From Phyllobacterium lublinensis (GTDB taxonomy: Bacteria; Pseudomonadota; Alphaproteobacteria; Rhizobiales; Rhizobiaceae): a stretch of 64,000 nucleotides of DNA. Every line of letters begins with the position of its first letter. Positions within the stretch are counted from its first letter, which is position 1. The position numbers and the translations under genes were made by a program. Shown piece after piece: positions 30,994 to 38,451 of this stretch. The notes beneath the pieces are model-generated. The model did not search any database. It was not told where the DNA came from and saw nothing but the letters and a program-made list of their open reading frames with translations. The stretch covers positions 1 to 64,000 of the forward strand of contig NZ_JAIUDQ010000004.1 in the NCBI RefSeq assembly GCF_020164435.1, read 5' to 3'.

Positions 30994-31713
30994 ATGACTG
31001 ATCTGACCATCGTAATTCCTGTCCACAATGAATCCGGCAATATCGGAGCCCTGGTCAGGGAGATCAATTCAGTCCTTAACGATGGGCCGGTCTATGAAAT
31101 TCTTATCGTTGACGACGGGTCTGCGGATAACTCGGCCAGCGAGGCGATGGATGCCGGGAATAATGTGCGCGTCCTGCGCCATAAACAGCGAACAGGCAAA
31201 TCGAGAGCACTCGTCAGCGGTTTTCAGGCGGCGAACGGGAAATGGATCGCAACGCTGGACGGTGACGGTCAGAACGATCCAGCGGACATTCTCCGGCTGT
31301 GGCCACGCATTCAAAGCTCGGCGCCGGCGCTTTTTGCCGGGATCCGAAAACGGCGCAATGACGGTGTCGTCAAACTCGCCACGTCGAAGCTGGCGAACTT
31401 CGTTCGCAGGCGGCTGCTCAAGGATGACTGCAGGGATGCTGCCTGCGGTTTCAAAATCCTGCCCGCCGCTTTCGCCCGAACGCTTCCCTACTTTGACAAT
31501 ATGCACCGGTTTCTTCCCGCCTTGTCGCGGCGCGCCGGCTTGACTGTTATCGAGGTGGAAGTGGAAGACCGCCCGCGAGGCGCTGGGGTCTCGAAATACG
31601 GCTTCTTCGATCGCGCCGCGGTGGCGTTCCTGGACACTATCGGTGTCTTCTGGCTCATCCGCCGCTATTCGGATCCGGTAGCGGTAACCGAGATGAATAA
31701 CGCTGAAAGCTGA
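30994..31713 (+). CDS. Family 2 glycosyltransferase (polyprenyl-phosphate sugar synthase type)
   Basis: 239 residues. GT-A fold with LTIVIPVHNESGNIGALVREI, the first acidic pair in ILIVDDGSADNS, and the metal-binding motif LDGDGQNDP. This resembles dolichyl/undecaprenyl-phosphate mannose or glucose synthases (DPM1-like), but no C-terminal membrane segments are present. The ATG at 30994 begins the conserved domain; no clear ribosome site precedes it. Its 3' end overlaps the opposite-strand GT39 gene by 59 bp. It may make the lipid-linked sugar that the neighbouring GT39 protein uses; this is inference. Confidence 0.87.
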   Translation: MTDLTIVIPVHNESGNIGALVREINSVLNDGPVYEILIVDDGSADNSASEAMDAGNNVRVLRHKQRTGKSRALVSGFQAANGKWIATLDGDGQNDPADILRLWPRIQSSAPALFAGIRKRRNDGVVKLATSKLANFVRRRLLKDDCRDAACGFKILPAAFARTLPYFDNMHRFLPALSRRAGLTVIEVEVEDRPRGAGVSKYGFFDRAAVAFLDTIGVFWLIRRYSDPVAVTEMNNAES

Positions 31714-33142
31714 AGGTCTGTAGTTCGCCGCTTACGTTTCTGGTTGGTGCTGAAACGCGTGTCTGCGGTCCAACAGGCATCGCATCCACGGGAAGACGTG
31801 CCAGCGCGCTGTCGCTCGGAGCCTCCTTGCCGTGCCAGACCAGGACGATATCGTCGGCGGTACCCTGTTCCGGGGGCCAGTGGAGAATCACGGCGACATT
31901 CGCGGCATCATCCTGGCGGTTGGAAACAATTCTCGCTGGCGCGGGATTCTGGGCGCGAATGGCGGCGCCAACGGCATCGAAGGGAAGTGTGAAGCGTTCC
32001 GAACCGAAAAGCGCAAGCGATGCCATCGCAATTGGTGCAAGCACATAGAGCGTTGCCGAGAACGCCAACACATTGCGTGCGCCAAGCACCTGGGGCAGAT
32101 AAAGCGCAACCAGAATCGCGGTGGGGGCTAGAACCGGTGCCATGTAGCGCTCGGCAACTGAGTGGAAGTCGGCTGCAAACACCAGTGCGGCGAACGCTCC
32201 GAGGCCAATGAACACCGTGCGCAGCAGCAACTTCCGGACATCGGGGTCGCCGTCGGGAAGCGGACGTGGATGGTCGCGCAGCCGTCCGATCAGAAAGACA
32301 ATGACAGCCGGACCTGACCAGAGGAATGTCGAGATCAGCAGGCTGAACAGCCCGTCCACGCCAATATGGGGCAGATCGATCGCTTCCAGATAACCAATGG
32401 CGTTGCTGAGCTTCACCATTCGGCCGGTGGTGGCTGCCAGCGGGGCATTCAGGGAAGCAATCGCGACGGGCGTCAGCGCAGCAACCAGGATTGCGACAGA
32501 GAGCCAGAGCGACCGGCGAAACAATTGTTGACGTATGGGCGGGATGGTCCATGCCGCAATCATGAAACTGACCTGAAAAATGAAGAAATTATACTTGGCC
32601 AAGGCCCCTACCGCAGCCCAGAAGCCAAACCATGCATAGGCTCTAATGCCCGTACCGCCGCGCATAAGGGCGAAGGCATGCACAAGACCAACGGATGCAA
32701 CAATGACCAGAATGGTGTGAGCGGTCGTCTGGATGGTCATCCAGACGATTTGCGGCAGCAGCGCGGAGGCCGTCAAGGCCAGAATGCTGGCGCGATCACC
32801 GCCAAGCCGGCGTGCCGCGTCGAAACACAGCCAATGATACAGGCCGAGCAGTGATAGCCGTATCAGGGCCACAGCGGGTACCCAATGCCACGCTGTCGCC
32901 TCCAGCGCCAGGCGCACCAGCCAGTTGTATAGCGGGGGATGCGAATTGCCGTAGTTCCAGGCAAACCCTACTTCACCGACAAATTGTGCCTCGTCGATCT
33001 CCAGGAAAGGCGAGAGGCCAAGACGCAGGGCAAAAAGAACGGAGATATAAACGAAGATCGCCAGAGGCGCTCGCCTTGCGAAGTAGGACCAATTGATTGC
33101 TGGGCCGTCAAGTGCGGCAAAGTTCAAGTTTCGCCAAAGCAC
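31655..33142 (-). CDS. Family 39-like membrane glycosyltransferase (ArnT/PMT type)
   Basis: 495 residues with about ten hydrophobic segments. The acidic first loop FLEIDEAQFVGEVGFAWNYGNSHPPLYNWLVRLA is typical of ArnT/PMT transferases, which take sugars from polyprenyl phosphate. The start is a GTG (33142), and no in-frame ATG follows until far into the domain. The C-terminal region is periplasmic. It overlaps the GT2 gene tail-to-tail. Likely modifies lipid A, a polysaccharide or a protein; acceptor unknown. Confidence 0.85.
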   Translation of the reverse strand: MLWRNLNFAALDGPAINWSYFARRAPLAIFVYISVLFALRLGLSPFLEIDEAQFVGEVGFAWNYGNSHPPLYNWLVRLALEATAWHWVPAVALIRLSLLGLYHWLCFDAARRLGGDRASILALTASALLPQIVWMTIQTTAHTILVIVASVGLVHAFALMRGGTGIRAYAWFGFWAAVGALAKYNFFIFQVSFMIAAWTIPPIRQQLFRRSLWLSVAILVAALTPVAIASLNAPLAATTGRMVKLSNAIGYLEAIDLPHIGVDGLFSLLISTFLWSGPAVIVFLIGRLRDHPRPLPDGDPDVRKLLLRTVFIGLGAFAALVFAADFHSVAERYMAPVLAPTAILVALYLPQVLGARNVLAFSATLYVLAPIAMASLALFGSERFTLPFDAVGAAIRAQNPAPARIVSNRQDDAANVAVILHWPPEQGTADDIVLVWHGKEAPSDSALARLPVDAMPVGPQTRVSAPTRNVSGELQTFSFQRYSSRLPLPDPNSGG

Positions 33143-33228
33143 TTTGGGCCTCGCCGTTTCTGTGCCCGGTGACTACTACGGAAATGCGGAATGGCGCAAT
33201 CCTGCGTTCGTCTGGCATATGAACAAAT

Positions 33229-33257
33229 GAAACCGCCGGCAATGGGCCGGCGGTTTC
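33229..33257 (-). terminator. Perfect 12-bp hairpin downstream of the DUF1328 gene
   Basis: GAAACCGCCGGC (33229-33240) and GCCGGCGGTTTC (33246-33257) are perfect complements with a five-base loop. It starts 17 bp past the DUF1328 stop on the minus strand and is the likely transcript end, although only a short T-rich stretch follows. Confidence 0.75.
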
Positions 33258-33273
33258 AAGTTAGCGTCGTTGG

Positions 33274-33438
33274 TCACGCGCGCCGGATTATGCTGGCGAT
33301 AAGTGAAATCAGCAGTAGCGCGAGGAATACATAGAATATGATCTGAGCAATGCCCGCTGACGCTCCAGCGATACCACCAAATCCCAAGGCGCCCGCCACC
33401 AGTGCAATGATCAGAAAAATCACAGCGTAATAAAGCAT
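33274..33438 (-). CDS. DUF1328 small membrane protein
   Basis: 54 residues: [20 protein letters not shown], a Gly/Ala-rich turn ([12 protein letters not shown]), a second helix [18 protein letters not shown] and a basic end IRRA. This is the DUF1328 (YtjA-like) two-helix membrane protein. Ribosome site GGAGA 7 nt before the ATG. A perfect EcfG promoter (33468-33492) precedes it and a strong hairpin follows, so it is a stand-alone general-stress gene immediately downstream of phyR. Molecular role unknown. Confidence 0.9.
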   Translation of the reverse strand: MLYYAVIFLIIALVAGALGFGGIAGASAGIAQIIFYVFLALLLISLIASIIRRA

Positions 33439-33467
33439 TTATCATCTCCCTGTTTGGTCCCATTCGT

Positions 33468-33492
33468 AACGGATGGAACGCAGTTTTGTTCC
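33468..33492 (-). promoter_or_regulatory. EcfG general-stress promoter of the DUF1328 gene
   Basis: Minus strand: GGAAC (plus 33488-33492), 16-nt spacer, CGTT (plus 33468-33471). This is the exact alphaproteobacterial EcfG/SigT consensus GGAAC-N16-CGTT. Predicted start near 33461, about 23 nt before the ATG. Confidence 0.88.
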
Positions 33493-33517
33493 AACACCAA
33501 CGGGAAGACGCCGGCTG

Positions 33518-34312
33518 TTACGCCTTGGCCTTGCTGCTTTCCTTGAAGAAAAGTGCCTGTGTGATGAGAGCCTTGACCATGTCCGGGTTGAAGGGTTTTG
33601 TGACGAGGAACGTCGGCTCAGGCCGCTCGCCCGTCAGCAGACGCTCGGGGAATGCAGTGATGAAGATGACGGGTACCGCATCCTGACTGAGAATATTGTT
33701 GACCGCATCTATGCCTGAACTGCCATCTGCCAACTGGATATCTGCAAGGATCATGCTCGGCCGGGTGGCGGAATAGAGCTTCAGCGCTTCGTTGCGGGTA
33801 CGGGCAATGCCGACAACCCGATGTCCCAGACTTTCAACCATGTGCTCGATATCCATGGCAATCAGCGGCTCGTCCTCGATGATCAGGATATCGGTGGCTA
33901 TCTGTCGGGAAATGCCGACGGATGCTTCATCAAGAAGCTCGAAGAGTTCTTTTTCCGAAACGTCGAGAATTTCCATCGTCTCGGCCTGGCTGAACCCTTC
34001 AAGACTGATAAGCAAGAAGGCCTGACGAGCCTTGGGAGCGATGGCCGTCAAATTAGCGGCGGCATGCTTTTCCCAGCCAAACTCCGATTTTAGCTCCAGC
34101 GGACGGACGTTGACCGAGTTGAAGTGCTGAATCAACAACTTGTAAATGCTCACCCGGTCCGAACCACCTTCCGGGAAAAGAGAGACATCCGTTATCAGGA
34201 TTTCCAGCGTCGCCGCCACATAGGCGTCGCCTGAGGACTGAGAGCCGGTGATGGCGCGGGCAAAGCGACGAAGATAGGGCAAGTGTGGAGCTATCCGGGT
34301 GGATAATGACAT
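33518..34312 (-). CDS. phyR: General stress response regulator PhyR
   Basis: 264 residues. The N-terminal half (1-130) is a sigma-factor mimic (TRIAPHLPYLRRFARAITGSQ and a sigma-4-like EGFSQAETMEILDVSEKEL). The C-terminal half is a receiver domain with acidic residues E146/D147, phosphoacceptor D191 (MILADIQLADG) and the Lys in FLVTKPFNP. When phosphorylated PhyR binds NepR and frees EcfG. The ATG at 34312 was chosen by family start; an EcfG-type promoter lies upstream, so it is probably autoregulated. Divergent from nepR-ecfG, the canonical arrangement. Confidence 0.96.
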   Translation of the reverse strand: MSLSTRIAPHLPYLRRFARAITGSQSSGDAYVAATLEILITDVSLFPEGGSDRVSIYKLLIQHFNSVNVRPLELKSEFGWEKHAAANLTAIAPKARQAFLLISLEGFSQAETMEILDVSEKELFELLDEASVGISRQIATDILIIEDEPLIAMDIEHMVESLGHRVVGIARTRNEALKLYSATRPSMILADIQLADGSSGIDAVNNILSQDAVPVIFITAFPERLLTGERPEPTFLVTKPFNPDMVKALITQALFFKESSKAKA

Positions 34313-34367
34313 TATGGCAAGTTCCCTGTTTCGGGTGGGTAAGAGACAACGCGAGCGTTCCATCCAG

Positions 34368-34410
34368 AAACACATTCGCAAAAAAAAAGTTCCGCGTAAC
34401 GGAACTTTTC
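34368..34410. promoter_or_regulatory. Palindromic EcfG -35 element between phyR and nepR
   Basis: AAAAGTTCCG-CGTAA-CGGAACTTTT is a perfect 10-bp-arm palindrome (34386-34410) that presents GGAAC on both strands. On the minus strand GGAAC (plus 34389-34393) is followed after 17 nt by GTTTC, a good EcfG promoter for phyR. On the plus strand GGAAC (34401-34405) is followed only by TATTTTC, a weak match for nepR-ecfG. Read on the minus strand the palindrome with its ten T residues also resembles an intrinsic terminator. Confidence 0.65.
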
Positions 34411-34493
34411 CTTCTGTGAGGTATTTTCTTGATTAATGTGCGCAAAAAATTGATTTCAGTTCCAAACGCAGCGGCCAAACCAGCAAAGACTAG

Positions 34494-34697
34494 ATGATGA
34501 ATACAAAAAAAAGTTCCATTGCCGCCCTTGAGAAAGGGCGGGTCCGTCGCCGCGATATTAAAAACGCGGAGACAGAAATTGGTTTGAAGCTGCGCGCACT
34601 TTATGCATCCGTACAGGAGGAGGAAATCCCGGCTCGTTTTCTGGATCTATTAGAGAAGCTCGATGAAGCTGAACGCAATGCACAGCCATCCAATTAA
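34494..34697 (+). CDS. nepR: Anti-sigma factor NepR
   Basis: 67 residues. The NepR core is IGLKLRALYASVQEEEIPARFLDLLEKLDEAE, two short helices that clamp EcfG or, under stress, PhyR. The charged N-terminal tail is variable in the family. Two adjacent ATGs (34494, 34497) are possible and no strong ribosome site is seen. It precedes ecfG by 12 bp and will be co-transcribed. Confidence 0.92.
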   Translation: MMNTKKSSIAALEKGRVRRRDIKNAETEIGLKLRALYASVQEEEIPARFLDLLEKLDEAERNAQPSN

Positions 34698-34709
34698 ACA
34701 GGCCGCTGA

Positions 34710-35261
34710 ATGGTACATGAATCTAGTGATTTCAAGAAAAGCCTGATTGCGTCCCTGCCCAAGCTGAGGGCATTCGCTGTTTCACTGGTTGGCAATCCTG
34801 ATCGTGCGGACGACCTTGTCCAGGATACGATCATGAAAGCCTGGGCCAAACAAGATTCGTTTGAGCCTGGCACCAATATCAAGGCTTGGCTGTTTACGAT
34901 TCTGCGCAACGAGTTTTACAGCCAGATGCGCAAGCGCGGACGCGAAGTCCAGGATTCGGACGGCGTGTTTACGGAGCAGCTGTCGGTCCATCCATCCCAA
35001 TATGGTGCGCTTGATCTCCAGGATTTCCGAAAGGCGCTCGACAAACTCCCCGACGACCAGCGTGAAGCCATCATTCTGGTTGGAGCATCCGGGTTCTCCT
35101 ACGAAGAGGCGGCCGAAATTTGCGGATGTGCTGTAGGAACAATCAAGAGCAGGGTCAGTCGTGCCAGAACGCGGCTGCAAGAACTGCTGAATGTCCAGGG
35201 CGAGGTCGACTACGGCCCGGATTCGATTGCAACGCAGGTAACATCAAACAAGTTTGCATAA
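34710..35261 (+). CDS. ecfG: General stress ECF sigma factor EcfG
   Basis: 183 residues. Sigma-2 region: LRAFAVSLVGNPDRADDLVQDTIMKAWAKQDSFEPGTNIKAWLFTILRNEF. Sigma-4 region: LPDDQREAIILVGASGFSYEEAAEICGCAVGTIKSRVSRARTRL. This is the ECF15 (EcfG) type that directs RNA polymerase to GGAAC-N16/17-CGTT promoters, several of which are visible within 10 kb. Its 3' end overlaps the opposite-strand receiver gene by 18 bp. Confidence 0.95.
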   Translation: MVHESSDFKKSLIASLPKLRAFAVSLVGNPDRADDLVQDTIMKAWAKQDSFEPGTNIKAWLFTILRNEFYSQMRKRGREVQDSDGVFTEQLSVHPSQYGALDLQDFRKALDKLPDDQREAIILVGASGFSYEEAAEICGCAVGTIKSRVSRARTRLQELLNVQGEVDYGPDSIATQVTSNKFA

Positions 35262-35642
35262 GGGCGCGCCGCCCTGACCCGCATCAAGAACAGACTCCAC
35301 TGCCTTGACAATCTGGCTCTTTCCATAGGGCTTCAACACGACAGGCGTATCCGGAAATCCTTCAATGCCGTTTCGCTGCTGGTCATAGGCCGTGGAAAAT
35401 ATGACAGGGACGCCACGCTGCAACAAAAGTGAAGCCACCGAAAGCGACGATTTGCCATGCGCCTCCACTTCAAGAATCGCAATGTCGAGTTCTGTCTCGC
35501 CAGTGGCCAGGGCCGTCAACTCGTCTATCGTCGTCACAAGATGAACGGATTTCGACCCGCACTCCATGGCGATCCGTTCCAGTTCCAGTCCAATCAGATA
35601 CTCATCCTCAAGGACCACTAACCGCAAGCCGGTCATATCCAT
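35244..35642 (-). CDS. Single-domain receiver protein with Glu at the phosphoacceptor site
   Basis: 132 residues, one receiver domain. The acidic pocket (VVLEDEYL, E12/D13), the Ser/Thr switch (VIFSTAYD) and the Lys (VVLKPYGK) are present. The position that should be the phosphorylated Asp is Glu58 (DIAILEVEAHG, where relatives have LLDVNLHG). Glu can mimic the phosphorylated state, so the protein may be constitutively active or a phosphate-independent partner. It overlaps ecfG tail-to-tail, which ties it to the general stress system, where single-domain receivers often modulate kinases. Confidence 0.85.
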   Translation of the reverse strand: MDMTGLRLVVLEDEYLIGLELERIAMECGSKSVHLVTTIDELTALATGETELDIAILEVEAHGKSSLSVASLLLQRGVPVIFSTAYDQQRNGIEGFPDTPVVLKPYGKSQIVKAVESVLDAGQGGAPLCKLV

Positions 35643-35781
35643 GGTTCATTGCTCCAGGGGTCGTACTGTCACGACCCGAGACGCAGATATGCACATAAGT
35701 CACCGGCTGCGCATTTAACTATGACATACCAAAGTCGAAGAAATCTGGAGTAAATCTCAAGCGACATGCTAGCGTGCTGCC

Positions 35782-36558
35782 ATGATTAACCGAGCAGCCA
35801 AGATGAAACCAAAAACGGCTTCGGCAGCACGACAGTATCCGTGTGAGAAATGTCCTTTGCAGCGATTTCCGCACTTTCAGGTGCACGACAAGGAAGAGAT
35901 CAGTTTCCTATCCGAATTCAAGACAGGAGAACTTGTCGCCGATGCCGGCACGACCGTGCTGGTGGAGGGTGCCAACAGCGCCCACCTGTTCACGGTACTC
36001 TCTGGTTGGGGTTTTCGTTACAAGACCCTGGATGATGGCCGGCGGCAGATCCTCAACTATGTTTTGCCCGGCGACCTCATCGGTTTGCAGGGATCGGTAA
36101 TGAAGGAGATGCAGCATTCGATTGAAGCATTGTCGCCGATGATCCTTTGTGTTTTCCAGCGTGACAAACTGCCGAATCTGTTCCGGAGTTTTCCAAATCT
36201 CGCCTATGACATCACCTGGCTTGCCTCCCGTGAGGAGCAGATGCTGGACGAAATCCTCTTGAGCATAGGGCGGCGTACCGCGCTGGAGCGGGCGGCCTAT
36301 CTTTTCGCTTTCATTTTTCAGCGCGCCAAATCGGTGGACATGGTGAAGAACGGCAAACTGACCGTGCCCGTTACGCAGCAACACGTGGCAGACACGCTTG
36401 GCCTGTCCGTCGTTCACACCAACAAGACATTGCGGAAACTTGCCAGCCGTGGAGCGCTTCGCTGGCTGGACCGCGGCTGCGACGTGCTTGATGAACAGAT
36501 GCTGATGGAAATATCCGGATGGCAGGGCTTAAGTACTGCACCACGACCCTATATCTAG
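35782..36558 (+). CDS. Crp/Fnr-family transcription regulator
   Basis: 258 residues. N-terminal cyclic-nucleotide-binding fold (VADAGTTVLVEGANSAHLFTVLSGWGFRY, LNYVLPGDLIGLQG) and C-terminal winged helix (VTQQHVADTLGLSVVHTNKTLRKLASRG). Only one CxxC pair is present near the start (CEKC), without the further cysteines of an FNR iron-sulfur cluster, and the cAMP phosphate-binding Arg is not evident; the ligand is therefore unclear. It is divergent from the receiver gene. A perfect GGGTCGT/ACGACCC repeat (35658-35677) in the spacer might be an operator. Confidence 0.87.
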   Translation: MINRAAKMKPKTASAARQYPCEKCPLQRFPHFQVHDKEEISFLSEFKTGELVADAGTTVLVEGANSAHLFTVLSGWGFRYKTLDDGRRQILNYVLPGDLIGLQGSVMKEMQHSIEALSPMILCVFQRDKLPNLFRSFPNLAYDITWLASREEQMLDEILLSIGRRTALERAAYLFAFIFQRAKSVDMVKNGKLTVPVTQQHVADTLGLSVVHTNKTLRKLASRGALRWLDRGCDVLDEQMLMEISGWQGLSTAPRPYI

Positions 36559-36610
36559 CCGCACGTGAGTCGTTGCAAATAGTGTTGCGGCAAAATAATT
36601 CTTGCTGTCG

Positions 36611-38071
36611 ATGCGCGCAAATTTCTGGGCACGACCACTAATCAACGATTGGGAGGAAGACTTTTTGCATTGGTGGCGCAAATTTGTTGGCGACGTTTCC
36701 CAACGGCCGCTCCGGGGCTTGGCGATTATCCTGTCGCTTGGTCTCATTATTGGTTCGGCGGCATCCACCATCATTCTTGCGCGCAGTTTCAACAAGCAGA
36801 TCGACGATATCATCGCGACCTACAAGGTGCGCGAGCAGGTTTACAACACATTGACGCTCGTGAACGGAGCTCACAGCACGCAGCGCGGATACATCCTCAC
36901 ACAGCATACGGATTTTCTTGACCTTTACCGGAATGCCGCTGCTCGCCTTGATGAACATCTCAACACGCTTGCGGAAATGACGAGAGACAATGCCCGTCAG
37001 CAGGCGATGATCGCCCAAATCCGGAATCTGGTCAAAGATAAGCAGGCTAAGGTCGAGACAGCGATTTCATATGAGCTCACCGGCAAGCACGCTGAAGCGC
37101 TCGCTTCTCTTGGACCAAATTTCGGTATCGGGCAACTCGCCGAAATCACCAAGACCGTCAATGATTTTCTCGCCGAAGAAGATCGCAGACTGATCGGGCG
37201 AAACATCGCAATGAACAGCATGCGAAGCTGGCTCACGATTGCTTCATTGTCGTCGCTGGGCGGAGCGCTTATTCTGGCTTCGGTCCTTGTCAGCCGCACC
37301 AGGCGCTATGTTCGTGAGCTGGCGGAGGGGCGGTCGGCGCTGCTCTCCGAAAAATCAGTGCTGGAGGAAATGGTCCAGAGCCGGACGGCGGATCTGGAGC
37401 AGGCAATGCTCGTCGCCAAGCGCGAGCGGGCGCGTGTCGAAGCATTGCTGCAGGATTCGGATCACCGCATCGGCAACTCGCTTGCGACCGTTTCCTCACT
37501 GCTTGGCATCCAGATGCGCGATGTTTCCTCGGAGGAGATACGTGCGGCACTCGGCGCTGCACGGGACCGCATCCAGACGATCTCTTCCGCCCATCGGCGC
37601 TTGCGGCTAGGAGCGGATCACGAAACGATACGCGCCGATGAATACTTGCCGGATGTGATAGCGGATATCAAGGAAGCCAATGTCCATGATCGCGAGATCA
37701 GCATTCGTGCTGATCTTGCCCCGATCAATCTGAGCTCTCGAGACGCGACGACACTCGGCATCATTATCGGTGAACTTACCATGAATGCGATCAAGCATGC
37801 TTTTCCCGTGAAGAAGGCCGGCGAAATCAGTATTGCGCTCACGCGCGGAACTGACGGCGTCATTCAGCTGGAGATTGCGGACACCGGGGTAGGGCTGCAG
37901 AAAAAACGTCCCGGACACGCGTCAGGCCTCGGATCACTCATTGTGGATCAGCTTTGCCGGCAGTATGGCGGCTCAGCGCGCTATTCCGCAAATCCCGGCG
38001 GTGGAACGGTCGTAACCCTGGATTTCCCGTCACTGGCCGAGGTAGAGGCGCAGGACGGTGTGGAGGAATGA
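36611..38071 (+). CDS. CHASE3 sensor histidine kinase (HisKA_2 type), likely GSR kinase
   Basis: 486 residues. Two membrane segments (GLAIILSLGLIIGSAASTIILA and LTIASLSSLGGALILASVLV) flank a helical CHASE3 sensor (about residues 60-200). A coiled coil leads to the HisKA_2 phosphoacceptor box DSDHRIGNSLATVSSLLG and the HATPase domain (GELTMNAIKHAFP, IADTGVGL, GLGSLIVDQL). HisKA_2/HWE kinases are the group that phosphorylates PhyR (PhyK/RsiC type), and the position next to phyR-nepR-ecfG supports that role. The ATG at 36611 was used, not a TTG three codons upstream. Confidence 0.88.
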   Translation: MRANFWARPLINDWEEDFLHWWRKFVGDVSQRPLRGLAIILSLGLIIGSAASTIILARSFNKQIDDIIATYKVREQVYNTLTLVNGAHSTQRGYILTQHTDFLDLYRNAAARLDEHLNTLAEMTRDNARQQAMIAQIRNLVKDKQAKVETAISYELTGKHAEALASLGPNFGIGQLAEITKTVNDFLAEEDRRLIGRNIAMNSMRSWLTIASLSSLGGALILASVLVSRTRRYVRELAEGRSALLSEKSVLEEMVQSRTADLEQAMLVAKRERARVEALLQDSDHRIGNSLATVSSLLGIQMRDVSSEEIRAALGAARDRIQTISSAHRRLRLGADHETIRADEYLPDVIADIKEANVHDREISIRADLAPINLSSRDATTLGIIIGELTMNAIKHAFPVKKAGEISIALTRGTDGVIQLEIADTGVGLQKKRPGHASGLGSLIVDQLCRQYGGSARYSANPGGGTVVTLDFPSLAEVEAQDGVEE

Positions 38072-38083
38072 GCATGACAGATC

Positions 38084-38305
38084 TCAAAGGGTCGCCGCGC
38101 CGCTTTCGGGGCTGTTGGCGTTCAGCGTCTCAAGCGCAAGTTCAATATCGCGGAGCGTCCTCGTAACGCCATCTTCCGGGTCCATGCCGCCTTCCGTTGC
38201 CGCGCGTTGCAAACCTCGCGCCTCACTCAAGAGGTCATTGAGTTTGGAAATTTTCTCGTTCCTGCTCAAACTTTCGTTGGAAAGGATGTCTTGAGCATCT
38301 TGCAT
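38084..38305 (-). CDS. 73-residue hypothetical stress protein with EcfG promoter
   Basis: Acidic, helical, soluble protein (MQDAQDILSNESLSRNEKISK, LNDLLSEARGLQRAATEGG, then TLRDIELALETLNANSPES). I do not recognise the family. It is supported as a gene by a GAGGAGG ribosome site and by an exact GGAAC...CGTT promoter on the same strand. It lies tail-to-tail with the CHASE3 kinase (12 bp) and divergent from the HWE kinase. A general-stress effector or regulator is likely; nothing more can be said. Confidence 0.75.
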   Translation of the reverse strand: MQDAQDILSNESLSRNEKISKLNDLLSEARGLQRAATEGGMDPEDGVTRTLRDIELALETLNANSPESGAATL

Positions 38306-38332
38306 GGCGGCCTCCTCAGCTTGTTAAAATAG

Positions 38333-38358
38333 AAACGACGCCGCCGTTTAAATGTTCC
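38333..38358 (-). promoter_or_regulatory. EcfG promoter of the 73-residue hypothetical
   Basis: Minus strand: GGAAC (plus 38354-38358), a 16-17-nt spacer, then CGTTTC. Fits the EcfG consensus exactly. Its -35 element lies back to back with the -35 of the plus-strand promoter (GTTCC-CGGCAA-GGAAC). Confidence 0.85.
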
Positions 38359-38364
38359 CGGCAA

Positions 38365-38389
38365 GGAACAAAGCGGAAATGATGACGTT
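38365..38389 (+). promoter_or_regulatory. EcfG promoter of the HWE kinase
   Basis: GGAAC (38365-38369), 16-nt spacer, CGTT (38386-38389): an exact GGAAC-N16-CGTT match on the plus strand. Predicted start near 38396, about 55 nt before the ATG at 38452. Confidence 0.87.
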
Positions 38390-38451
38390 CATGGGTTAGG
38401 ATGGTTTCGGTGTAATGGGTAAGACAGCTCGGTGAGAGATGTCGCGTCGGT

